A DNA stretch of 64,000 bases, taken from positions 7,750,001 to 7,814,000 of the forward strand of contig OZ316899.1 of NCBI GenBank assembly GCA_973895155.1, in the 5' to 3' direction. Source of the DNA: Marsupella aquatica (Eukaryota; Marchantiophyta). Shown one piece after another: positions 10,604 through 20,579 of the stretch; positions within the stretch are counted from its first letter, which is position 1; each line of letters begins with the position of its first letter. The translations under genes and the position numbers were made by a program. Under the pieces are notes generated by a model. The model had not been told where the DNA came from. It did no database searches and saw only the letters and a list, made by a program, of their open reading frames with translations.

Positions 10604-10771
10604 AAACAAAGGCTATGTCACGTCGTAGGCTTCGGCCTTAACTCAGACTTCAGCTTAGACGGGCACATCCCTCGTAAATCTGAGGGTTCGAGCAGGAAGG
10701 GAAGCACGTAATGCACCTTATTCTCGTAAACTAGCGCTAAGTGCGCATACTGCTAAATACGGACACCTCCT

Positions 10772-10800
10772 AGGTATGGTTTGTGTTCCGCCGCCGGAAC
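10772..10800 (-). ncRNA. Conserved LTR hairpin, element 1 right LTR
   Basis: Identical to the copy at 681-709: six-base stem GTTCCG/CGGAAC with loop GCGG, then the A-rich ATACCT tail. Confidence 0.6.
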
Positions 10801-11513
10801 GTACCTTAGTCGATAGCAGGATCGACCCCGGCTTAAGGGCTTCTAAGCCTTCGTGCTGTCCGCCTTCGATCCGGATTCGATGATACAGGTCCTCAACCCG
10901 TGCTCGCAACCACTTACCCGTAGGCTGCACCCTGTGCACGTCTCGGGTAGTGCGTTTGGCCCGGCGCTGCCACCCATATACGAGAAACCCACACACATAT
11001 GCGCACACATGCATACAATCTTGATTTACACGAAGGAAAAATGATGGGAAAGGATTTTACTACAAAGGGAACATATGCGTACACTTAGTTGACACGACAG
11101 CCCTGGAATGCACAGGTTCAAGGCCAAGGGTGCACACTACAACGGAGCCCGGCTCCGCACTCGCCCGGCGAGCTTAGTCCTACCCCCTCCCCTTGGTACT
11201 CTGTCATTCCCAGAGGTCGGGACTCCCCGCATGTCCCGCGGATGTCCGACTCTGAAACTAAAAACCCCCCCTGCCTCTACCGAGGGGTGCACTAAATACT
11301 AAGAGCCGAGGAACGGGGTGTCCTCACGCTGAAGATTCGCTGACTAAGGTCCTAACTAAGCTGACAGTCAGGCCGGAAAACGGCTATGTCTTATTAGAAG
11401 ATCCTAATTTACGCAGGCTGGACAGCAGGGCAGCGCTGCTGTACCTAAGGCAGGTGCCTGTCCCAAGAGCCTGACTAAGCCAATCCTAATCCTAATCTAT
11501 TCCTACTCCGCCG

Positions 11514-14150
11514 CTAATGCCTGGCACGCTTGCCAGAGCCGCCCGAATGGGAACGGCCATCCCGCTGCCTTCGAAGCCTGTCATTGTCCGCCTTGAGGAG
11601 CTGGACCTGGTCCAGCAGAGATTCGTTCTCTCGCCTCGCCGCGTCCGTCTCCTCTGCTGCCTCCTGACATGCCTCCTCCAGCTGCTGGGCGTCGCTCGTC
11701 AGTTTACTCGCCAGCTGGTCCTGCTTCTTGGCCTCGGTTTGGAGCCGCGCCATCTCGGCCTGCAGCGTGGCTATCTCCGTCGCGTCCCACTGGGCTCGCC
11801 CCTTGGCCTCCTCCAGGTCTTTCTGCCAGGTGACAGCTTGTTTCTTCAAACTGTCAATTTGGTTCCGGAGTCGTGTAATCTCGGCCTCGTTCCCAGCTTT
11901 GGCCTGTTCGGCTAGGGCGGTAAGAGCGTACGCCTTTGCTAACAACTCATCGGCGGCTGCAACCTTGGGTTGTAGTTGCAGAAGCTCAGCCTCTTGAGCC
12001 GCCACTTCGTTCTTTAGGTACACGGACTCCACCCGGTACCGCTCTATCCTCTGAAGGGCCTCCGATTGGGCCCGACCTGCCTTTACGGCGGCAACCAACT
12101 CCTGATTGAAGAAACAGGCTACCTTCCGGGCCATGAACTCCCCGGTATCCCGGGCAATTTGATGAGAGAAATCTCCCAGAAGCCCGTTCAGAAACGTACC
12201 CTGTACGAAGAGTTCCGGGTGGTCCAAGTTGTGCCTGTCCGGATTTGGGCATGGGCAGACATCAACACGCGCAGGGGCCGGGGCAGTGACGTCCAGCCCT
12301 GGGGACATAACGTTGGAAGGGGCTGGAGTGTCCTCCTGCAGCGATGTCCGGTTCTCCGGAATTGCCACCGGCGGGTCCTTGGGAGACCCGGGTTCGGGTA
12401 AGACCTCTGCCGTACCAACTTCTGTACTTAGCCCGGCTAGTTGGGTCGCATCAACGGTTGCGACGACCGACCCCTTCGGCGCCTCCTCGGGTACGATTAC
12501 AGCTATTTGTGGAGGTGGGGTGGGTGAAGCTGGCGTGTCCACTGGACTTCGGGCCTCGGGTTGGGGCCGTCTCTCCAATGCCGGAAAAACCCACCTAGCT
12601 GGGACCAGCTTTGTAACGTTGATGCGGGGAAGGGTTCGTCGATCAAACTGGGCGTACCACTCAAGAATGATTTCGATGTGGCTAGCAAAATACGCCTTCC
12701 CGCCAATGTACAGCGTCTTCCTTCGCCGCTCCATCTCTTCATGGAATTTCTTAGCGAAGTACGACGCCCATTTCCTAGGTCGATAGTTCTCGACCTGGAT
12801 AACCTGGGCGGCGGAGATCTCCCCCCGGGGTTCCATCATGTGGAGAGCGTACCTCTGGAACTCCAGCCGCTCAGCTATCTCGGGCATGAGGCAGGTCCTC
12901 ATCACGAACCCGTTGTCTACTGATCCCTCTGAGGGAAAACTTGAAGATTGGTACTTGGCCCCCTTGCCCCCGGGAGCCCGTGATTCGACTCGATGATCAC
13001 CTTCGGGTAACCCGAAGATCATCTTGAGCCGTTCTTCTGTGAGGGACATATTCCTTCCCCGCAGCCGAGTCTGTTGACGTACGTCGTCATAATTCTTGAC
13101 GAATTCTGTCATGTCCTCCCCGTAGTACCTGCAAGTGTTCCAGGGGAGAGAGGCGAGGTGCTCAAATCCCTGAGTCTTCAGGTACACCGCATGCTTGGGA
13201 TGGAGGATGTTGCTGTGAACGTTTTCCCCCATGCGATGCATCGTCACCTTGGCTACGGCTACCGTGGCCAACGGTAACCCGGATGCAGTGGCGGATTCCT
13301 TCCTCTTCTTTCCCCGTGACTGACTCGGGGAAGGTGATACTTCCCCATCCTCCCGATCGGGCCTGGGGAGTGCCACTGCGGTTGGTAACGGGCCCAGGGC
13401 GGCCACGGTCACCATGTTGTCTGCTGGGGCCGCTCCTGGGGTCAGAGCAGGGGGTGGGGACGATATAGTGTCGGCCCCCCGCGTGCTTGTTCCTCTGGGC
13501 CGCCTGGTCAAGGGTGGGGTAGCCTCGTCGTCATCGCTAAGATCCACAGCGTTGATGATGGAGCGTACCTGTGCTGGCTGGGTGATAGGTGGTGGGGTTT
13601 GGCTAGGCTGCGGCTGAGGCTGAGGCTGAAGCTGAGGTTGCATGGGCACGGGTACGGGTACGGGCCCGGCTGAGTTGGTCATGTTGGTTGATGGCCGAGT
13701 TCCCATGAAGCTCTGCAGGTGCTGGTAGAAGTTCTCCGAAGCGAGTGCGGACGCCCTTGTCGAACGGTTGGTACTGGACTCGCCGTTAATGACAGCCCGA
13801 ACCTGGGCAGGGATGTGGTCGAAGTGATGTCGCTGCAGGTCGATTGTACCCGGGATATTGAAGACCTCGTCCGGAAGCCGAAGCAATGCTTCCCAGAACC
13901 CGATATATTTGTCTCCGTTGAAGAAGTACCCAGATACCTCAGCTGGTCGGTAAAGCTCGCTCTGAGACGGGTAGTCAAAGTTAAGGACGTAGTGGTGTCG
14001 TCCTGCTAGGCGGATGGCTCTCTCGTATTTGCGTTCGATCTCGTATCGGCGCGGGTTGGCGTGTTTCAATGAATCGGCCAAGTGCCTTCCGGTAGATAGG
14101 AACTGCGTCCAGAATCGAATGGCCGAGCTGGAGAGGATCGTGTGCGACAT
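11514..14150 (-). CDS. LTR-embedded ORF of element 1, intact (878 aa), unknown function
   Basis: The complete frame lies inside the LTR, on the same strand as gag-pol, with its ATG about 100 bp after the TATA box. Residues about 30-115 form a globular N-terminal part; a Pro/Gln-rich and Ser-rich linker follows. A conserved central domain at about residues 270-480 includes MSLTEERLKMIFGLP, an NG..M..CL.P motif and IGGKAYFASHIEIILEW. After another Pro-rich linker, the C-terminal 250 residues are Glu/Ala/Gln-rich heptad coiled coil ending in a basic tail. The same central domain is found in the LTR ORFs of element 2, LTR4 and LTR5. It is not gag, protease, RT or integrase. It may belong to the plant-transposon-protein family seen near gypsy elements (Pfam PF20167), but that is from memory and needs a profile search. 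Confidence 0.85.
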   Translation of the reverse strand: MSHTILSSSAIRFWTQFLSTGRHLADSLKHANPRRYEIERKYERAIRLAGRHHYVLNFDYPSQSELYRPAEVSGYFFNGDKYIGFWEALLRLPDEVFNIPGTIDLQRHHFDHIPAQVRAVINGESSTNRSTRASALASENFYQHLQSFMGTRPSTNMTNSAGPVPVPVPMQPQLQPQPQPQPSQTPPPITQPAQVRSIINAVDLSDDDEATPPLTRRPRGTSTRGADTISSPPPALTPGAAPADNMVTVAALGPLPTAVALPRPDREDGEVSPSPSQSRGKKRKESATASGLPLATVAVAKVTMHRMGENVHSNILHPKHAVYLKTQGFEHLASLPWNTCRYYGEDMTEFVKNYDDVRQQTRLRGRNMSLTEERLKMIFGLPEGDHRVESRAPGGKGAKYQSSSFPSEGSVDNGFVMRTCLMPEIAERLEFQRYALHMMEPRGEISAAQVIQVENYRPRKWASYFAKKFHEEMERRRKTLYIGGKAYFASHIEIILEWYAQFDRRTLPRINVTKLVPARWVFPALERRPQPEARSPVDTPASPTPPPQIAVIVPEEAPKGSVVATVDATQLAGLSTEVGTAEVLPEPGSPKDPPVAIPENRTSLQEDTPAPSNVMSPGLDVTAPAPARVDVCPCPNPDRHNLDHPELFVQGTFLNGLLGDFSHQIARDTGEFMARKVACFFNQELVAAVKAGRAQSEALQRIERYRVESVYLKNEVAAQEAELLQLQPKVAAADELLAKAYALTALAEQAKAGNEAEITRLRNQIDSLKKQAVTWQKDLEEAKGRAQWDATEIATLQAEMARLQTEAKKQDQLASKLTSDAQQLEEACQEAAEETDAARRENESLLDQVQLLKADNDRLRRQRDGRSHSGGSGKRARH

Positions 14151-14250
14151 TTAGAGGAGATAGTAGTGGCGACCTAGAGAGAACGAGAGAGCTGGGGTCG
14201 AAGCTGGCGCGCGGACTGATGGACTGGTGCACTACAAAGGGTTGGCTCCC

Positions 14251-14258
14251 CTTTTATA
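14251..14258 (-). promoter_or_regulatory. TATA box of element 1 5' LTR
   Basis: TATAAAAG on the minus strand, 100 bp upstream of the LTR ORF ATG at 14150. It implies that the ORF and the remaining 3.6 kb of LTR are in the transcribed leader (R/U5). Confidence 0.6.
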
Positions 14259-14616
14259 CTTTGAGGGCTTGTCGATCCCCGACGTCTCCTCGACGCCCAT
14301 AGGTTGAACCACTCACGCTTGTGGTGTACCGGCCACTCCGCCGGTCTGAGTCAGCGTGCGTCAGTGGCCGCTTCCTTAAGTTCGTTATACAGACCCGAGG
14401 GAGGGGCCCCTCCACGCTCGTAACCCGGGTGTGCGAATAGCGACCCGCCGCCAGCCCGAACCTGAAGTCCCCCTTATTGCCTAATGATGTCCTACCCCTA
14501 ATGATTACCTAAATACTGTCGTTATGCTAATAATAGCGGCCTAAGACCCACCTAACGCGCGTGCCGAGCGCAGTTAGACTGAATCACTCATTAACCGCCG
14601 TACCGGCGGCGTCACA

Positions 14617-14621
14617 TCATG
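14617..14621. repeat. Target site duplication of element 1, right copy
   Basis: TCATG, identical to 520-524. Confidence 0.93.
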
Positions 14622-14882
14622 CAATGTGTCAGGGTGACCTAAAGTACAAGGCAGGCCATAAGAAAGAAAGAAGAGGTATGTAGGGGGCATTGCAGGTTGG
14701 GTGGATAGCAATTGAAAGCAAGGAAACAGAAGCAAGGGAGGAGAGGGCCCACTCACAAAGTGTGCTTTGAGGCCATGAAGTCCACCTTGGCCCATCTTGT
14801 GCGTGGTCTTGGGCCGTTTGCTGACTCGCTCAGTTGCAAGGATGAATTTTTGGGGTGATGCCCCCACTTCACCCACAATGTG
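14622..14882. other. Non-coding host DNA next to element 1
   Basis: It lies downstream of the stop of the minus-strand gene at 14883-15785. No gene of its own is visible; it may be 3' untranslated sequence of that gene, interrupted by element 1. Confidence 0.4.
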
Positions 14883-15785
14883 CTACATGTGAGACACCTT
14901 CTCAGCCATTGCCTTGAGGTCTCGGTCGGACTTCCCGACCTTCTGTGCCTTGGCTTCCATCTCCTTCCAGAAGGGAAGGTTCCTGGCAGCTCTCATCTGC
15001 ACCCCCACATTGTAAAAGGCATTCCACACATCCTCAGTGAATTGCAGTGGCCTCCTCATGTTTCTATACTCCTCCAAGTTTGCCAGGTAGGCCCTTACCT
15101 TCTTCCTATCATGGTGCCATGCTTGAGACATTGAATTGGAAATTCTATCTGCAAGCCACTGTTCATCAATCTCTGCTCCATTTTAAAATGAATCTTTGAT
15201 TTGACTCATTACTTTCCTCTGGTCTGCCTTGCTGAGTTTCCCCCACTCAACTCCTCGTGCAAAATTGGAGCGCACCATAAGCTTGATAGTGCTCTTTGCC
15301 CCGGTGTAGGCCAGTTCAGTAGGAATGTCTTTGATCAAGGCAATCATAGGCAGCTTCTTCCTCTCTTCCTCCTTCTTTTGCTGCTCCTCCCGCTGTGCTC
15401 TTATCTCATCTCGTTCCTCTCTCCTCCTCTTCTTTTCTAGGGCAGCAGGTGAGACTACTCCTGCCTTGGCCCTCTCCTCCTTACACTTCTTCTCTCTTGC
15501 CTTCTTTTGAGCTGCACTCCTTTGCTCCTCCTCCCTTGCAATGTTCCCTGTAGCTACTCCCGTTTGCAACGCTTGCCCTAGGATTTCACTCAAAGAAGCA
15601 ATCCCTGCTGGTGTAGTCAAATCTAAGCGGCTCAACTGTGCTGCATTGAGGTGCTCAGCCATCAAATTGGTCCATTGATTCCTCTCCTGCTCCCCATTGC
15701 CTTCGTTCCCATTGCCGTTGTCACTCACCCCTGCCCCATCACCTCCATTTGCTCCACTGGAATCCATAGCTAAGCCACCCCCCAC
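14883..15785 (-). pseudogene. Unknown Lys/Glu-rich protein with one in-frame stop
   Basis: One reading frame runs from ATG 15785 to a TAG at 14883, about 300 codons, broken only by a TAA at 15183-15185. The same frame stays open on both sides and the composition is continuous, so a single mutation is likely. The N-terminus is Gly/Asn-rich. Residues about 90-155 are a strongly charged Arg/Lys/Glu helix, probably coiled coil. The C-terminal part (FTEDVWNAFYNVGVQMRAA and onwards) is globular and helical. I recognise no family. The charged helix and surrounding repeats suggest a transposon-derived ORF, possibly the DNA-binding partner of a cut-and-paste element, but this is inference. Confidence 0.5.
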
Positions 15786-17057
15786 GCGCGCGCAAGCTCC
15801 CTTCTCCCTCCCTGCGCTTGAAACTTGTCAAATGCCGCTGAGTATGCGGCGGCTGAGTGCTAATGTAGAAGCGGGAAATATTTGCAAAGCAACCCGTTTC
15901 GCAATATGCAATCCTTTTTGTTTTGCATGTAGTATCTCAAGTTTGCGAAACCATTGCAAAGCAAAAGGCTTTGTTTGCTCTCTCGTAGAAATGCTCTTGG
16001 GCTCTGTTTTTCTGAAGGTAGTGCAAAAGCGGATGCTTCACAAAATTCAATTCTAATTTGTAATGGTATTTGCGAAGGGAATGGCTTCGCAAGACATGGG
16101 CATGTCATCCTAAGGGGGGATGTTGGTTTCATTTGAAAGGGTTTCTTTTCAAGGTAAAGTGGACCCCTCTATACTCATATTTGGAATTCTTTTTGGCCAT
16201 GTTTTGGGTGTTAGATAATACTTGAAGGCGGGTTTGAAGGGCTAGGCCGATTTCAGGTTAATGGGTTATGGATGGTGTTGGTTTAGGCTAAGGTTTGGGT
16301 TTACATTAGTTTAGAAGAAATAAAAAGGTGTGGGATTTGGTTTACAATAAATAAGTAAGGTTTGGGTTTAGGGTTTTCCTGGGGTTTTTTAATAGAGAGG
16401 TCTGTAGGGTCAAGAAGAAAGGTTTGGGTTTGAATGTGTGTAAGTCAGATTTAGGTTTAATAGGTAGGACACGGTTTGGGGTTGAAGGTTTGGATAAGAC
16501 AAAGCAAGGTTACATGAGGTTCATTGGGTTTAAGAGAGGTTTCAATTGGTCTATGAATCAGAAAGGGATTGGCATGATTGGGTTTTGCTAACAAAGGAGG
16601 GGAATATATGATAGCTTGCAGGGTGCAACACTTTTTGATGATTTGATACTAATGCATATGCATTGTGAGCCCGAGCATCTGAAAGGTAAACATTGCATGA
16701 TCGGCTCAAGTGTTCCTTTCATGTACTTAACACTTTTGGTTGCCACTATACAGTATAAAGGGGACATGTCTATAGGGTGTTTTTTTGTATGGTCCAGATT
16801 ATTGTGCTTACATATAATTATATGGAATGCTTGCAGCTTTTCCCTCATACTTTCAGATTGGGTTCATTAATTATCTTAGAGCCACAAGACCTATTGGCAT
16901 TGCTGAGCCTGGGTCTCATAAAAGTACCTATTTTATTGCTATGGTCATTTTTGTTTGGGTTTCTTGTCGTCATTATTTGGGGACTTTGATTTATATTATT
17001 TTGTGGTATGTTTTGGTCATAACGTGCCCATTTTAATTATATCTTGTTATAGGGGAT
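15786..17057. other. Non-coding host DNA with TTTGCAAAGC and degenerate TTTAGGG-like tracts
   Basis: 15870-16110 repeats the TTTGCAAAGC/CTTCGCAAA family of the left flank. 16200-16560 is GT-rich with many TTTGGG and TTTAGG words, like decayed telomere-type sequence. 16600-17040 is AT-rich and could hold upstream exons or a promoter of the gene at 17058, but I cannot show any. Confidence 0.4.
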
Positions 17058-17538
17058 ATGTCTTCATCTTCTGAAATCTCCACCACAGACTCATCCTCCC
17101 CTGATGAAGATACACCACCTCCACCTCAACATCACATGACCACACCTCCTCCTCGCGGTCCACCCCGTCAACTTTGCGAATATTCCAGATGTGTGGGTCA
17201 GGTTTCCCAAAAATCTTACATATGCGCCCAACATATTGAGAGATATGGGCGTTGTGGATGTCATACGGCATGGGCTTCTTCATCTCATATGGTAAGTGTT
17301 ATGCCTTAGTTTTCCTACCCTATTCCCACTTCTCAATGGTTGAAGGTTTTTAATTTCACACCTACTTTTGTTTGTTTTGGTTTTGGTGGAATAGGTATCC
17401 AATAGGCCTAGACCTGTAGCACAAGCACCCTATGTCCCATCACAAGGTGTTCTAGATGCTATAGGCAATGCATCCTCACAAGCCTTGGGTCTAGCGGTGT
17501 CGTGCCGAAAGATTTCGGCTCAGGAATGGCTTTTATAG
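17058..17538 (+). CDS. Small two-exon ORF, Ser/Pro-rich, unknown
   Basis: Exon 1 runs from ATG 17058 to 17291 and ends at a consensus donor GTAAGT (17292). The intron of 103 bp ends in a pyrimidine-rich tract and AG at 17394. Exon 2 continues in frame from 17395 to TAG 17536-17538, giving about 125 residues. The N-terminus is Ser/Asp/Pro-rich. A Cys/His cluster (spacing like CEYSRCVGQ ... CAQHIERYGRCGCH) could bind zinc. The tail may be artificial, because a likely mobile element starts near 17497. No family recognised. Confidence 0.35.
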
Positions 17539-18180
17539 GGGATGATGGGCGAGGCCTCCCGGTTGGGTTGCGTGCATGCTGACTCGGAGGGGCTGCTTGG
17601 TTGGATGGATTGAGGTTTGGTGATTGGGTGACTCGTCGTCACCAGGTTTGGTGTTTGGGTGAGTCACCAGGCTTGGAGTTTGGATGAGCCTCACTGATGG
17701 CAGCTGGTTCAGGCTGGATGGTTGGGTTTCTGATGCTACTTAAGACTTGAGCCTCGGCTCATTGAGGTTGGCGGTTGTCTATTGAGATCTGTTGAGTTGT
17801 GAGCTGTGAGTTCCGCTCCGTTCTGCGGAACTCGACTGTTGTGCGGCGGTTTTGGAGTTCTGAGCAAGTGTTGGATCCAGGTGTGGAGTTTTTGATCCAG
17901 GCAGGGAATTTCTTGAGTTTGGAGTCTCGTTGATCCAGGCGAGGATTTCTTGAGTTTGGAGCCTCATTGGTCCAGGCTCGAGTTCCGTGTTAGCTTTTTA
18001 GACTAGTGGAGTAGCTAGTCGAGTTTTGGTTTTGTGAGCTAAGGAGGATAGTTTTTCCATCAGATTTTGAGTAGTTAGTCACTCGAGGAGTTCTACTTGA
18101 CAAGTTAGAGGTAGCGGCCCGCCGTAGGGCCAGCTACCAGACTCTTGCAGGCAAGCTTACTCGAGGGCACCTATTGTAAT
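17497..18180. other. Probable terminal part of an unclassified mobile element
   Basis: It starts TGTCGTGCCGAAAG, an LTR-like beginning, and has no gene. Inside are short direct repeats: GTTTGG-rich units at 17608-17690, and two copies of a unit with TTTCTTGAGTTTGGAG at 17886-17965. Element 3 abuts it at 18181. I could not find a matching second copy or a target duplication. Confidence 0.35.
17808..17833. ncRNA. Strong hairpin (9-bp perfect stem)
   Basis: GAGTTCCGC and GCGGAACTC flank an 8-base loop. The stem shares GTTCCG/CGGAAC with the conserved LTR hairpins, but it lacks the following ATACC tract. Confidence 0.4.
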
Positions 18181-18353
18181 TGTGGCGCGTTTTCCAAGAC
18201 CTCTAACCTAAAGAACTACCCTCAATTGATCATAAACCACTTGTTTATGTCCGTCCTCTTGCCCTTTGGCAGCTATTCGGTTTGGAAACGCGATCCTCTC
18301 CTTTGATCCACACTTACCGGACCGATTCTTTCAATGGGCTTGTGAATTGTGCA
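18181..18353 (-). repeat. Element 3 left LTR, first fragment
   Basis: 173 bp, about 95 percent identical by eye to 62003-62175. It ends at the GTGCA duplication. Confidence 0.9.
18349..18353. repeat. Target site duplication of LTR4, left copy
   Basis: GTGCA, repeated at 59507-59511. The undisturbed right LTR of element 3 has GTGCA once at 62171-62175. Confidence 0.85.
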
Positions 18354-18919
18354 TGTAGTTTGCTATGAAGAACCAAAAACACACTTAAAGGTCTTCAAAC
18401 TCGGTATTCGTTCCCGTAAAGAACAAGATGGGGTTGATTTGATACATAAAAACACAAATGAGAGTTTAAAGACTCTCTCTAACACATAGTAATCAAAATT
18501 GATTACTTTACTAAGGTATTTTGAAGATTGCTCCACAGCGGTGAGTAGTTTTCAATGATAACTTAGCATCAAGTAACCATAAATTAATGAAAAAGAAATG
18601 ATTAACAAAACACAAGAGAAAATAATCTCAAAGTACGCTAAGGGAGTCTAGAATTTTCCAAGGTTACTCCTTAGACATAAGTCAAAATGAAAAGACTTAA
18701 GGATTCAAATCCATATTGCTTTTCAGATCTAAACTGCTTACTAAAGTACCTTTTAAAATGCCGTCAACATGTCTTATCCTTTCTTTCTAAATGGTACTCA
18801 GATAAGATCTAAAAGGTAGCTACTTCAACATTTAGATGGTACTAAGCAACACGAAAGAAAATCCATCAATTTCAATGAGACTTAAACTCAATGAGTTAAC
18901 TTTAAGAACTCAGGAGATT
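18354..18919. other. Left part of LTR4, AT-rich, non-coding
   Basis: No gene. By analogy with the other LTRs this is the non-coding 3' part (U5). 18403-18424 on the minus strand can fold as GTTCTT/GGGAAC with two G-U pairs and is followed by GAATACC, a possible weak member of the conserved hairpin family. Confidence 0.5.
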
Positions 18920-18928
18920 GCAATGAGT
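18920..18928. repeat. 9-bp target site duplication of the MULE, left copy
   Basis: GCAATGAGT, exactly repeated at 55897-55905, directly outside both terminal inverted repeats. Nine bp is the usual length for Mutator-like elements. Confidence 0.88.
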
Positions 18929-18982
18929 GAGGTACACAACTTCATCAGTTATCAGTGACTTTCATCAGTCACTGATATCAGT
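18929..18982 (+). repeat. MULE left terminal inverted repeat
   Basis: The first 32 bases match the inverted right end at 27 positions, with an 18-base exact core (18943-18960). The repeat continues with further ATCAG/CTGAT words to about 18982, so each TIR is also partly self-complementary. Confidence 0.85.
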
Positions 18983-19170
18983 CTGTGCCCGAAACTCAGC
19001 GACGCTGCCGACATGGACTTAATTCACACCCACAGTCAAACCCTATGTCGGAGTCCACTCTGACATTGTTTTGGTTCGGACAATTAGTAATGTTGGCTGC
19101 CTCTCTGACCATCTTGGTGCCCTTTCTAACCATCTTGGCGCCCTCTCTGAGATATCCTTGGAGTGTTGTT

Positions 19171-19195
19171 TCATCTCGGCTGAGCTTGCCAAGAT
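19171..19195. repeat. Subterminal palindrome of the MULE motif family
   Basis: CATCTCGGCTGAG and CTTGCCAAGATG form an imperfect palindrome of the CTCGGCGAG/CTCGCCGAG type near the left end. Confidence 0.5.
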
Positions 19196-19361
19196 GAAAA
19201 CATACCCAGCAACATGTACAACATAGCATATCAAATAGGAGCCACATTAAGAACGTTTGGATGACACACTTTTTATTAAACTTTGTACTTTACAACGATG
19301 TTGTCTATCTCAATTTTCTGAACTAAATTCCACTAGGTTGCTTCTCCATCTTCCATCCTCT

Positions 19362-20133
19362 CTACAGGGTAATTGTCTGGCAGACAAGGTCCACAACAAT
19401 CTTTTGCCGCATGATGTCTATAAGTGCAGGGTCAAAGTTCAGTACGCCGCCTCCAGAAATACGCTCCATGTAGATAATGATATATACACCACAATTGTAA
19501 TCATCCCCTTGACCTGGAATGTTATCTCGGTAAATGTGTGGCCATTCTAATGGACATAACAAGGTACGACCCCGCAAGATGGAGAGGTCCGAAAGAAATT
19601 GAGCTACTTTGAACACTTTTGTGCCATCCTGTGCTTCGGGCACAAGCGGATCAAGTAAATGCAGTTGCCGCAATGCAGTATCAACCACAACTAGTACCTA
19701 GTGTTTTGGCCGGTAGACGGGGATTAAAACATACTCGTGCTCCCACATTTGAATGCCCCGCCAATATGCCAACGCTGCGTTGAAGTTATATTCCGGAGTT
19801 GTCATCACTTGGTAAAAATGTGTTGGCAATAACATGGCCTTGGGTTTATGAAGGGTTTGTGCTCTTCGTTCCAGTAAAGCAATGTAAGCATTGATGACGT
19901 CGCAAGTGATCCATTTTTTTGGCCTCAAGCATTTTAAATGTGCCCTCGTCAAGTGCACGTCCTTGATTGTCACTATGACCTCTTTTTGGTCCGCCTTGGG
20001 GTCCAATGCCTTCTTCACTATCGCCAAAAATTTGGATGGTTGCTGTTGTGCGGGCACTCCTTTGTTTGCAAGCCCCACCTCTTTCACTCCTGCCCGGGGA
20101 GTCAGCCCCTCATTCACTGGTTGCTCAGGTCTC
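19362..20133 (-). pseudogene. Ulp1-like (C48) cysteine protease domain, last exon
   Basis: The order of Ulp1 catalytic parts is visible. A His ends YVLIPVYRPKH and is followed by a stop at 19698-19700 where the family has Trp. Next come hydrophobic strands VLVVVDT, Asp in LHLLDP, and the Gln/Cys segment NIPGQGDDYNCGVY with the nucleophile Cys. C48 enzymes cleave SUMO-like conjugates. In plant MULEs such proteases are carried as transposon genes of unclear purpose. The catalytic residues are intact, so one TGG-to-TAG change is the only visible damage in this exon. Its upstream part has a Lys/Glu-rich linker. Confidence 0.8.
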
Positions 20134-20579
20134 TCCTGAGCTGCAATGAAGGTAAATTCATTCAAACATTACTCTTCGGAATTGGAGCTTGATAATCTTA
20201 TACTTACATGGTGAGTTTGGAGACTGTCACTTCCTACCGAGCTACTCTCATCCGATTGAGCTTCTTTTGCCCTATCATCGACAAATTTGAGAGTTTTCCT
20301 TTTTCTCTCTTGTACACAGCGAGGCACTATTTCTTCATGATAGGTATCAGCAGCGTAGCACGGAAGGGTTAACTTCTCCGACAAGAAATATGCCAAAGCT
20401 TCCTCCCACGCGAGCTTGACAAGCCGTCTGTCCTGGCTGTCCCATTCCGCTGTAGCTGACTCGGTAGTCCTGTCGGGAACTGCTACTAAGTTATACTTAA
20501 ATCCAATCAAATAATGTATTGCGCCCAAAATAGACGTAAACAAGAAGGCATCTGTCGGGGAAGGTAGTCGACATGGATC

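Larger units (their letters stand above)
525..14616 (-). mobile_element. Element 1: complete Ty3/gypsy LTR retrotransposon
   Basis: Two 4,001-bp direct repeats (525-4525 and 10616-14616) start TGTCAC and end GTCACA and are flanked by the 5-bp duplication TCATG. By eye the LTRs differ at roughly 45-50 positions, nearly all transitions, so the insertion is fairly recent. Between them lies one gag-pol reading frame on the minus strand with a primer-binding candidate beside the right LTR. The element therefore reads right to left, with its 5' LTR on the right. Each LTR carries its own long ORF in the same sense as gag-pol. Only one nonsense codon was found in gag-pol (10232-10234). The pol domain order (protease, RT, RNase H, integrase) is that of Ty3/gypsy. 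I see no chromodomain. Confidence 0.95.
10616..14616 (-). repeat. Element 1 LTR, right (5') copy
   Basis: 4,001 bp, TGTCAC to GTCACA, paired with 525-4525. It carries the intact version of the LTR ORF. With a TATA box at 14251-14258, transcription should begin near 14225. The ORF would then be the first long reading frame on the genomic RNA, ahead of gag-pol. Confidence 0.93.

Noticed and set aside
18181-18353. Independent solo fragment of the element 3 LTR
   Set aside because: It ends exactly at the GTGCA where the other half resumes at 59507 in the same orientation, so a split LTR is the better explanation.
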